DNA from: Alphaproteobacteria bacterium
Lineage (GTDB): Bacteria > Pseudomonadota > Alphaproteobacteria > UBA828
Assembly: GCA_029937205.1 (NCBI GenBank)
Contig: JAPYQV010000228.1
Span: forward strand, 1 to 5,410
DNA length: 5,410 bases
Direction: 5' to 3'
Shown: positions 1 to 5,410 of the stretch, one piece after another
Position numbering within the stretch: position 1 is the stretch's first letter
Layout: each line of letters begins with the position of its first letter
Position numbers and translations under genes: made by a program
Notes under the pieces: generated by a model
The model's database searches: none
The model's input: the letters and a program-made list of their open reading frames with translations, nothing else
What the model was told of the DNA's origin: nothing

Positions 1-53
<53 letters not shown>

Positions 54-90
54 ATCGGGGCTCCGTGCGACGCTCGGTGCGACCGGACCT

Positions 91-118
91 AATCTAGCGT
101 GCGCTTCGGGATTGTAAA
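91..118 (-). promoter_or_regulatory. Candidate sigma-70 type promoter of the tRNA-Arg gene
   Basis: On the minus strand a -35 box TTTACA (118-113, five of six consensus bases) is followed by a 16-base spacer and a -10 box TAGATT (96-91, four of six). Transcription would start near 84, about 30 bases before the mature tRNA 5' end at 53. This leaves a short leader for RNase P to remove. The box lies just past the stop codon of the class V aminotransferase-like gene, the only gap available for a tRNA promoter. The assignment rests on sequence match and position only. Confidence 0.5.
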
Positions 119-132
119 GCAGGGTGCCGGGT

Positions 133-1257
133 TCAGCGGGCTTTTTGCAGATACCCGGGCAGCTTGTCGAGGAAGCGCGCGATGTCGTCCGCGCCGACGA
201 AGGCGTGTACCGAGAGGCGGACGCGGCCGCTGTCGGACCAGATCAGGATGTCGTCTTCCGCCGCCAGCGCCATCAGGCGATCGGCGGCGGGGTGGGCGAA
301 GCAGATATTGCCGGCGCGCGCTTCGGGTGCTTCGGGCGTGGTTACGTCGAGGCCGAGTTCGACGAGCGCGTGACGAAGGGCACCGCCGAGATTGCGGGCG
401 TGGGCGGCAATGCGTTTGATGCCGATGTTGGCGAGATAGTCGAGCGAGGTGCGCAACAAATAGGCGTCGAGGTGGTTGGGGTTGCCGGCTTCGGCGCGCC
501 CGGCGCTCTCTTTCAGTTGGTAGGTCGCCGGCGTCGGTCCGGCATTGGCCGAGCTCCAGCCGATGTGCAGCGGGTTGAAGTCGGGCCAGGCCGATCGGTT
601 CCAGGCGAGAATGCCGGTCTGCGTGCCGAGCAACCACTTATAGCCGGCGCAGACCATGAAATCGGCGAGCCGGCCATCGACAGGGATCACGCCGAGTGCA
701 TGGCTGACATCGTTCAGCAGCGCGATACCACGATCCCTCAGGGCGGCGGAAAGACCGGCGATATCGAGCGCCTGGCCGGTGAGATAGCTGACCTGGCTGA
801 CATAGACCATGCGGGTGCGGGTATCGCAGGCGGCGATCAGATCGTCGATGTCGATCAACCAGCCGCGTGGCTCGACCAGGCGGGTCTCGACGCCAAGCCC
901 AACAAGGCGGGCAAAGGCGTAGCGCCCGGAGGCGTATTCGAGGGTGGCGCTGACCACATTGTCGCCGGATCGCCAATCGATCGACGACAGCACGGTGTTG
1001 ATGCCGGTGGAGGTGCTGCCGACCAGGGCGAAATCATCCGCGCTGAGGCCGGTCATGGCGGCCAGACGCGCGCGCACTTCCTCGGCTACCGCCCAATGGG
1101 CGTAATAGCCCGGATAGCCGCGCGCCTTGTCCCGCGCGTAGGTCTCGAACGCCGTGCGGTGGGCTTTCAGCAACGGCGGCTCGCCGCCGGTCGCCAGGTG
1201 GGTGATGCCGTCGAGGCCGATGAAATCGCTCTTTGCTGCCAAAATTATTTTTGCCAT
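133..1257 (-). CDS. Class V aminotransferase-like PLP-dependent enzyme
   Basis: This 374-residue protein is a fold-type I PLP enzyme of the aminotransferase class V family, which includes cysteine desulfurases, isopenicillin N epimerase-like and kynureninase-like proteins. Visible landmarks are the phosphate-binding turn STSTG (residues 81-85), the pair Asp183 and His186 in NDVSHALG that contact the pyridine ring, the Schiff-base lysine Lys207 in CAGYKWLLG, and a C-terminal RLSVHAFVGADD block (347-358) with Arg347 as likely substrate carboxylate ligand. It lacks the catalytic Cys loop of NifS/SufS: the residues before Arg347 read IWSDSG, without Cys, and Cys319 lies in a preceding strand. A desulfurase role is therefore unlikely; a lyase, epimerase or transaminase is possible. 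ATG at 1257 is the first usual start after an in-frame TAA (1276-1278), though its ribosome binding site is weak. It is the last operon gene, 34 bases after the PNPOx-like gene. Family assignment is firm; the substrate is unknown. Confidence 0.92.
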   Translation of the reverse strand: MAKIILAAKSDFIGLDGITHLATGGEPPLLKAHRTAFETYARDKARGYPGYYAHWAVAEEVRARLAAMTGLSADDFALVGSTSTGINTVLSSIDWRSGDNVVSATLEYASGRYAFARLVGLGVETRLVEPRGWLIDIDDLIAACDTRTRMVYVSQVSYLTGQALDIAGLSAALRDRGIALLNDVSHALGVIPVDGRLADFMVCAGYKWLLGTQTGILAWNRSAWPDFNPLHIGWSSANAGPTPATYQLKESAGRAEAGNPNHLDAYLLRTSLDYLANIGIKRIAAHARNLGGALRHALVELGLDVTTPEAPEARAGNICFAHPAADRLMALAAEDDILIWSDSGRVRLSVHAFVGADDIARFLDKLPGYLQKAR

Positions 1258-1291
1258 CAGTGCTGGACCACGTCGTTATGCAACCGCGCCG

Positions 1292-1816
1292 CTACGCGAC
1301 CGCGTCGCCCTCAAGATAGCGCTTGGGCCAGGCGATGCCCTGCCAGGTCCAGCTTTCCACCGGGTCGAGGCGGATCAGCCAGCGTTTCCATGTCATGGTC
1401 GGCTCCAAATAACCCGGGCCGTTTTCGCCGTAATAGCGTAGCGCCATGGTGCGCGCGACCTCGACCCAGCGGCCGCCGACATTGGGCTCTTCGACGATCA
1501 CCGCTTCGCATTGGGCGGCGAAGTTGCGCTGTACAGTGGCACCGGCATCGCTCTCGGCGAAAGAGGATTCATCAATGGTCACGGCGCAGCGCGGCTCGTT
1601 TTGGAGGAATTTTGCCCATTTCGATTTGGCCCGTGCCACCAGCCATAGAGACTTGCCGTCCCACTGGTACCAGCACGGAATGGCGTAGGGCCAACCCTTG
1701 TCGTCGAGGCAGGCGACGCGGGCGAGATGGGGCTCCGCCAGGAACCGGTCGACCTCTTCGCGGTCGAGCTTGCCGACTTTGCCGCGCCAATCCTCGCCGC
1801 TTGTGCTGCCGTTCAT
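1292..1816 (-). CDS. Pyridoxamine 5'-phosphate oxidase-like (PNPOx split-barrel) protein
   Basis: This 174-residue soluble protein has the N-terminal signature of PNPOx-like split-barrel proteins: a helix ending in FLAEPHLARVACLDDKGWPY (residues 25-44), then the strand pattern IPCWYQWDGKSLWLVARAKS (46-65), then KWAKFLQNEPRCAVTID (66-82). Such proteins bind FMN, F420 or heme and act as small oxidoreductases. It is shorter than PdxH (usually a little over 200 residues), and I do not see the PdxH C-terminal substrate-binding block, so true pyridoxine phosphate oxidase activity is unlikely. The C-terminal half is rich in Trp and Tyr (WKRWLIRLDPVESWTWQG, 143-160). The ATG overlaps the TGA of the preceding aminotransferase gene (ATGA at 1816-1813). 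A strong Shine-Dalgarno GGAGG lies at 1828-1824, seven bases before the start and inside that gene. Cofactor and substrate cannot be decided from sequence. Confidence 0.88.
   Translation of the reverse strand: MNGSTSGEDWRGKVGKLDREEVDRFLAEPHLARVACLDDKGWPYAIPCWYQWDGKSLWLVARAKSKWAKFLQNEPRCAVTIDESSFAESDAGATVQRNFAAQCEAVIVEEPNVGGRWVEVARTMALRYYGENGPGYLEPTMTWKRWLIRLDPVESWTWQGIAWPKRYLEGDAVA
1813..1816 (-). other. ATGA stop/start overlap, aminotransferase to PNPOx-like gene
   Basis: The ATG of the PNPOx-like gene (1816-1814) overlaps the TGA of the class I/II aminotransferase (1815-1813) by two bases, forming ATGA. A GGAGG ribosome binding site at 1828-1824 lies within the end of the upstream gene. 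The arrangement is typical of translational coupling between co-transcribed genes. Confidence 0.85.
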
Positions 1817-2997
1817 GCCTTTGCCTCCAGGTCCTGCGCCCCGGCATCGGCCACGAGACGGGCGTGATATTGCCCCAATATTTCGAGCCCGGCGCGGATG
1901 TTTCCGGGCGGGGCGGCTAGCGAGGCGCGCACATAGCCCTCGCCGCCGGGGCCGAAATCGAGGCCGGGGACGATCGCCACTTTGTGTTCGTCCAAGAGCG
2001 TTCTGGCGAAGCTCCGGCTCGGCACGCCGGCGGCGCGAATATCGATCCAGAGGTAGAAGGCGCCGTCCGGTGGATGGGCCGGGACGCCGTGTTGCGCCAG
2101 GGTATCGAGAGCGAGTTGGCGCCGCGCGTCATAGGCGTCGCGCATGTCCGCCACCACATCTTGCGGACCTTCAAGCGCCGCCAGTGCTGCCCATTGGCCG
2201 GGCGTGCTGGCGCACGAGATCATCGCTTCCTGAAGGTCGGCGAGCACCGGCGCGATCTCGCGCGGCACCACCATGTAGCCGATGCGCCAACCGGTCATGG
2301 CATAGGTTTTGGAGAAGCTGTAGACGGCGATCACCCGTTCGCGCCGGCCGAGCGCGGCGGCGCTGACGAAGGCATCGCTGTAGATCAGCGCGTCATAGGC
2401 CTCGTCGCAGATCAGCCAGAGATCATGGGCGGCGGCGAAATCGAGCAACTCGGCCATGCGTTGGCGCGGGATCACCGAGCCGATCGGATTGAGCGGCGTG
2501 TTGATCAGCAGCAGCTTGGTGGCCGGGCCGACCAGGGTTTCGAGTTCGGCCATATCGGGCAGGAAGCCGTTTTCGGCGGCGATACGATAGGGTCGGATTT
2601 TGGCCGAGCGCAGCGTCGCCATCATGCGGAAATTGGGCCACGAAGGATCGGGCAGCAGCACCTCGTCGCCCGGCTCCACCAGGCCGGCAAAGGCGCTGTA
2701 AAGCGCGCCCATGGCGCCGTGGGTGACGATGATCTCGTCGGGAGTGGCGCTAAATCCGTTGTCGGTCTCGAGCTTTCGGCAGATCTGTTCGCGCAGTTCC
2801 GGCAGGCCCGAATTTTCGACATATTTGGTATGTCCGGCTTCGGTTGCCCGGCTGGCCGCCGCAACAATGTGCGGTGGGGTGGGAAAATTGGGTTCGCCCG
2901 GCGCCAGATTGATGATATCGGGCTTGCCGACGATCAGGTTGAAGGTATCGCGAATGCCAGATGACGGCATCGCCGCCAGGGATTTACCCAGCTTCAT
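1813..2997 (-). CDS. Class I/II pyridoxal phosphate-dependent aminotransferase
   Basis: This 394-residue enzyme is a fold-type I aminotransferase of the AspC/AlaT-like class I/II group, moving an amino group between an amino acid and a 2-oxo acid. Landmarks in order are NLAPGEPNFPTPP (30-42), the SGLPELRE block (63-70), THGAMGALYSAF (92-103) at the phosphate site, NTPLNPIG (166-173) with Asn170, CDEAY (197-201) with Asp198 and Tyr201, SFSKTYAMTGWRIGY (227-241) with Schiff-base Lys230 and phosphate ligand Arg238, and YVRASLAAP (355-363) with Arg357 as carboxylate ligand. Length and motifs are complete. The open frame continues upstream to 3504, but that part runs through the amidotransferase gene in another frame. 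The ATG at 2997 gives the family's usual N terminus, overlaps the upstream TGA by ATGA, and has GGGGA about ten bases before it. Substrate specificity is unassigned; family certainty is high. Confidence 0.95.
   Translation of the reverse strand: MKLGKSLAAMPSSGIRDTFNLIVGKPDIINLAPGEPNFPTPPHIVAAASRATEAGHTKYVENSGLPELREQICRKLETDNGFSATPDEIIVTHGAMGALYSAFAGLVEPGDEVLLPDPSWPNFRMMATLRSAKIRPYRIAAENGFLPDMAELETLVGPATKLLLINTPLNPIGSVIPRQRMAELLDFAAAHDLWLICDEAYDALIYSDAFVSAAALGRRERVIAVYSFSKTYAMTGWRIGYMVVPREIAPVLADLQEAMISCASTPGQWAALAALEGPQDVVADMRDAYDARRQLALDTLAQHGVPAHPPDGAFYLWIDIRAAGVPSRSFARTLLDEHKVAIVPGLDFGPGGEGYVRASLAAPPGNIRAGLEILGQYHARLVADAGAQDLEAKA
2994..2997 (-). other. ATGA stop/start overlap, amidotransferase to aminotransferase
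   Basis: The ATG of the aminotransferase (2997-2995) overlaps the TGA of the glutamine amidotransferase (2996-2994) as ATGA. A purine-rich GGGGAAA stretch at 3012-3006 can serve as ribosome binding site. This is the second such junction in the operon and supports the 2997 start over the longer open frame. Confidence 0.85.
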
Positions 2998-3749
2998 GCT
3001 CTGAGTTTCCCCTGTTCGCCGTCGGCCGGGCCGAGCCATACATTCAAGAACGTGTCGAGCCAGCGCCGCATGATCGGGTTGTGTATCGGTGCGCTGGCGC
3101 GCTGCTCCGCCGCCGGCTGCGCGCCGGGCAGGCCGAGTTGCACGGACCCCATCTCCGAGGTGATCCAGTATTCCATGGTTGCGGCATGCATTTCCGGGTG
3201 GAACTGAACGGCATAGCCGTTCTCGCCGTAGCGGAAGGCCTGATTGTAAAACGCCGCGCCGCCGGTCGCCAACAGCTCGGCGCCCTCGGGCAGGTCGAAG
3301 CCCTCGCGGTGCCATTGATAGGCGGTGAGGTTTTCGGGGAACAGCGCCGCGCCGGCCGGTGTCGGGTCGATCCGGTGAAAGCCGATCTCGCGTACGCCAT
3401 CGGGATGTTGCCAAACCTTGGCGCCAAGCGCATGGGCCATCATTTGGGCGCCGAGGCAAATACCGAGGAACGGCGCGTCGTTCTCTAATTGTTCGCCCAC
3501 CCAATCCAGTTCTGCGGCGATAAAATCCAACTCGGCGGCGTCGCTGACCATCTGGGCGCCGCCGAAGACGATGGCGGCGGCATAGCCCTCCGGGCGGCCT
3601 TGTTGCAAGCGCGGCAGGCTGTCGCCGAGGAACGGGCAGCAGATTTCCGTGCCGTAGCCGAGCCCCTGCAACGCCTCGGCCACCCGGCTGGGATCGGCCT
3701 TTTCCGAATGTGTGATGAAAATTAATTTGGCTGCGCCCATCTCCGCCAC
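2994..3749 (-). CDS. Free-standing class I glutamine amidotransferase (GATase1) domain protein
   Basis: This 251-residue protein is a stand-alone class I glutamine amidotransferase resembling the glutaminase domain of GMP synthase. The nucleophile Cys98 sits in the elbow FLGICLGAQMM (94-104), the oxyanion strand is IVFGGAQMVSD (60-70), and the catalytic His184 and Glu186 are in AVQFHPEMHA (180-189). The triad is therefore intact, and glutamine or gamma-glutamyl amide hydrolysis is expected. No ATP-pyrophosphatase or other synthetase domain is attached, and a tail of about 50 residues follows the triad. The annotated start is GTG at 3749, preceded three codons upstream by in-frame TAA (3758-3756); ATG at 3740 is the alternative and would shorten the protein by three residues. 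Neither has a clear Shine-Dalgarno site. It is the first operon gene, and its TGA overlaps the aminotransferase ATG. Whether it supplies ammonia to a partner or hydrolyses a gamma-glutamyl compound is open. Confidence 0.93.
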   Translation of the reverse strand: MAEMGAAKLIFITHSEKADPSRVAEALQGLGYGTEICCPFLGDSLPRLQQGRPEGYAAAIVFGGAQMVSDAAELDFIAAELDWVGEQLENDAPFLGICLGAQMMAHALGAKVWQHPDGVREIGFHRIDPTPAGAALFPENLTAYQWHREGFDLPEGAELLATGGAAFYNQAFRYGENGYAVQFHPEMHAATMEYWITSEMGSVQLGLPGAQPAAEQRASAPIHNPIMRRWLDTFLNVWLGPADGEQGKLRA

Positions 3750-3852
3750 TGCTCTTTATATCCGCGTATTCCGGCCTCCCCGCCGTCTCTTCCCTTACAT
3801 CGCCGCCGCGCTTCAGGCAACAAAATCTCGGGTGCTGCTAATTACTGGTGAA

Positions 3853-3864
3853 AATAGCGCTATT
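3853..3864. repeat. Perfect 12-bp palindrome, possible operator
   Basis: AATAGCGCTATT reads identically on both strands, centred between 3858 and 3859. It lies in the divergent intergenic region, and its right end overlaps the first two bases of a candidate -35 box (TTGCAC, 3863-3868). A dimeric repressor or activator bound here could influence the antiporter promoter and possibly the operon. The symmetry is seen directly; the regulatory role is inference. Confidence 0.4.
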
Positions 3865-3890
3865 GCACCCACTGCGGCGAGTGCTAGCAT
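3863..3890 (+). promoter_or_regulatory. Candidate extended -10 promoter of the antiporter gene
   Basis: A weak -35 TTGCAC (3863-3868, three consensus bases) is followed by a 16-base spacer and TAGCAT (3885-3890, four of six consensus bases). The -10 is preceded by TGC, an extended -10 (TGn) element that can compensate for a weak -35. A start near 3897 would give a leader of about 37 bases, which includes the good ribosome binding site at 3920-3926. Confidence 0.35.
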
Positions 3891-3919
3891 TACGGCCAAG
3901 ACGATGTGATGCGCTTTCT

Positions 3920-3926
3920 GGGGGAG
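3920..3926 (+). promoter_or_regulatory. Ribosome binding site of the antiporter gene
   Basis: GGGGGAG lies seven bases before the ATG at 3934. Together with an in-frame TGA at 3907-3909, which rules out any earlier ATG in that frame, it fixes 3934 as the start. Confidence 0.8.
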
Positions 3927-3933
3927 ACGGCTT

Positions 3934-5410
3934 ATGGACTTACATCTTTTTTTGATCGTGCTCGGCCTGTTTGTCCTGCTGTTTATCGCCAGTCTGTTGG
4001 TGCCGGTCGCGCGCCGTCTTAATTTTCCTTTCACCGTTTTGCTCGCTGCCGCCGGCGTGGTGCTCGGCGTTATCGTCCTGCTCATTCCGGATAAGAGCAA
4101 CGCCGGCATTGCCGGCGATTTCCTGTACGCCATCGAAAATCTCGACATCACCTCCGAAGCAGTGTTTTTCCTCTTCTTGCCGGCGCTGATTTTTGAATCG
4201 GCCATGAGCATCAATGTCCGCCACCTGCTGAAGGACATAAAGCCAATCCTGATGCTCGCCGTGGTTGGCCTGTTGATCTCGACTTTTGCCGTGGGCTTCG
4301 CCATGGAGGCGATCTCGGGCTTCGGCTTTGTCGCCTGTCTGCTGCTCGGCGCCATCGTCTCGGCGACTGACCCGGTGGCGGTGGTGGCGATTTTCAAGGA
4401 TCTCGGAGCGCCCAAACGCCTAACCATCCTTGTCGAGGGCGAAAGCCTATTTAACGACGCCACGGCGATCGTGTTGTTTATCATTCTCGCCGCCGTCATG
4501 ATGGGCACCGCCGAGGCGTCGGCGGGCTCGGCGGCGGTGGAATTCATCAAAGTCTTTTTCGGCGGCATCGCGGTCGGCCTCGTGGCCGCGCGAACCATGG
4601 CTTGGATAATCGGCACGATGCGCAACATGCCGCTTGTCGAAATCACGTTGACCGTCGTTCTCGCTTATCTCTCCTTTTTGATCGCCGAGCATTACCTGCA
4701 TGTCTCGGGCGTCATGGCGGTGGTTGCCGCCGGCCTGGTTATGGGCTCCTACGGGCGCACCAAGGTATCGCCTGCCACCTGGCACGCGCTGCACGAAACC
4801 TGGGAGCAGCTCTGTTTCTGGGCCAATTCACTGATTTTCTTCCTGGTCGGCATCCTGGTGCCCAACGTGCTCAAAGATTTCACCGGCGAGCAGGCAATTT
4901 GGCTGGTGGTGCTCCTCGCTGTGGCTTTCGCCGCTCGCTTTGCGGTGCTGTTCGGCCTTCTACCGCTGATGATCCGGGCCAAGCTCAGTCAGAATGTCAG
5001 CAACGCCTTCAAAACCGTTATGTTTTGGGGCGGTTTGCGCGGCGCCGTTTCGCTGGCGTTGGCGCTCATCATTTTCGAGACCGATGGCGTGGAACAGGAC
5101 GTGAAGAATTTCATCGTCGTCTTGGTTACCTGTTTCGTGCTGTTCACGCTTTTTGTAAACGCAACGACGATCCGCTTCGTGATGGCCATGTTTGGGCTGG
5201 ACAAGCTCTCCCCCGCCGATCTGGCGGTGCGCGACCGGGTGATGGCGCTCTCCCTCAGCCGTATCCAGGGCGAAATTCACAATGTTGCCGAGGCGCAGCG
5301 GGTGTCGGAAAAACTGGCCGGCGAAATTTCCGACGATTTCACCAAGCGTCTGAGCGCTTTAGAGCATCAAATGGAAAACACCGTCGAGCTCGGCGAGGAT
5401 GACCGTGTGA
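3934..5410 (+). CDS. CPA1-family Na+(K+)/H+ antiporter, C-terminal end outside window
   Basis: The frame stays open from ATG 3934 to the window end, giving 492 complete codons; the terminal TGA at 5408-5410 is out of frame, so the gene continues. The product is an inner-membrane cation/proton exchanger of the NhaP/NHE-like CPA1 family, used in sodium and pH homeostasis. About 12-13 hydrophobic segments lie between residues 5 and 420. Diagnostic motifs are FLPALIFESA (81-90), SATDPVAVVAIF (143-154) with the Thr-Asp-Pro of the unwound helix, VEGESLFNDATA (167-178) with the ion-binding Asn174-Asp175 pair, and FWGGLRGAVSLALAL (364-378) with conserved Arg369. From about residue 423 the chain is hydrophilic, charged and helical, the start of a cytoplasmic domain. 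The antiporter is divergent from the amidotransferase operon and has no evident functional tie to it. Family assignment is firm; Na+ versus K+ is not. Confidence 0.95.
   Translation, partial: MDLHLFLIVLGLFVLLFIASLLVPVARRLNFPFTVLLAAAGVVLGVIVLLIPDKSNAGIAGDFLYAIENLDITSEAVFFLFLPALIFESAMSINVRHLLKDIKPILMLAVVGLLISTFAVGFAMEAISGFGFVACLLLGAIVSATDPVAVVAIFKDLGAPKRLTILVEGESLFNDATAIVLFIILAAVMMGTAEASAGSAAVEFIKVFFGGIAVGLVAARTMAWIIGTMRNMPLVEITLTVVLAYLSFLIAEHYLHVSGVMAVVAAGLVMGSYGRTKVSPATWHALHETWEQLCFWANSLIFFLVGILVPNVLKDFTGEQAIWLVVLLAVAFAARFAVLFGLLPLMIRAKLSQNVSNAFKTVMFWGGLRGAVSLALALIIFETDGVEQDVKNFIVVLVTCFVLFTLFVNATTIRFVMAMFGLDKLSPADLAVRDRVMALSLSRIQGEIHNVAEAQRVSEKLAGEISDDFTKRLSALEHQMENTVELGEDDRV

Larger units (their letters stand above)
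3750..3933. promoter_or_regulatory. Divergent intergenic region between operon and antiporter gene
   Basis: These 184 bases separate the minus-strand operon from the plus-strand antiporter gene and must hold the promoters of both. The half nearer the operon is C/T-rich on the plus strand; the half nearer the antiporter is more AT-rich and contains a perfect 12-bp palindrome. For the operon only a poor promoter is visible: a minus-strand TATAAA at 3760-3755 without a recognisable -35 box. I see no further gene here; a 37-codon frame from the ATG at 3909 overlaps the antiporter start and looks like chance. Confidence 0.7.

Noticed and set aside
122..158. GC-rich segment followed by ctttttg on the plus strand as a terminator
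   Set aside because: The stem would be only about four pairs with a bulge, the T run is on the plus strand where no gene ends, and most of it lies in the end of the class V coding sequence.
124..1920. 598-codon plus-strand open frame opposite the class V enzyme and PNPOx-like genes
   Set aside because: Its product is low-complexity, rich in Gly, Ala and Arg, with no recognisable domain. It lies antisense to two genes with intact family motifs. Long antisense frames are common in high-GC DNA.
2998..3504. N-terminal extension of the aminotransferase frame, up to 3504
   Set aside because: The extra residues are an Arg/Pro-rich reading of the amidotransferase gene in another frame. The ATG at 2997 gives a standard aminotransferase N terminus.
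3904..4024. ATGTGA start-stop at 3904 and a 37-codon frame from ATG 3909
   Set aside because: The short frame overlaps the antiporter start in another frame, has no ribosome binding site of its own and its product shows no pattern. The start-stop is probably chance, useful only in excluding an earlier antiporter start.
3813..4646. 277-codon minus-strand open frame overlapping the antiporter start
   Set aside because: Ser/Thr/Ala/Lys-rich product without domain features, antisense to the well-supported membrane antiporter coding sequence.
4602..5402. 266-codon plus-strand open frame within the antiporter gene
   Set aside because: It is an alternate frame of the antiporter, giving an Arg/Gly-rich product, while the antiporter frame shows conserved transport motifs throughout.
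5408..5410. TGA at the window end as antiporter stop codon
   Set aside because: Counting from ATG 3934, the last full codon is GTG at 5407-5409, so this TGA is out of frame and the gene continues.

Overview
The window is high-GC, gene-dense bacterial chromosome. The protein families, codon use and a tRNA-Arg(CCG) suggest a proteobacterium, most likely an alphaproteobacterium. That placement is inferred from general character, not from a marker gene.

Layout, from the left: positions 1-53 hold the 5' part of a tRNA-Arg gene on the minus strand, cut by the window edge, with a plausible promoter of its own at 91-118. Positions 133-3749 hold four minus-strand genes read right to left: a free-standing class I glutamine amidotransferase (2994-3749), a fold-type I class I/II aminotransferase (1813-2997), a small PNPOx-like split-barrel protein (1292-1816) and a class V aminotransferase-like PLP enzyme (133-1257). 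The first three are joined by two ATGA start/stop overlaps, and the fourth follows after 34 bases, so this is almost certainly one operon. A divergent intergenic region (3750-3933) separates it from a plus-strand CPA1-type Na+/H+ antiporter gene (3934 to beyond the window end).

The operon combines two PLP enzymes, a probable flavin (or F420/heme) protein and an amide-hydrolysing amidotransferase domain with no synthetase partner. This looks like a small amino-acid or amine metabolic module. I do not recognise it as a named pathway, and the substrate cannot be read from sequence. The antiporter exports Na+ (or K+) in exchange for protons and is probably functionally separate. The intergenic region carries a perfect 12-bp palindrome overlapping the -35 box of a candidate antiporter promoter, a possible operator. 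I see no mobile element, CRISPR array or clear intrinsic terminator.
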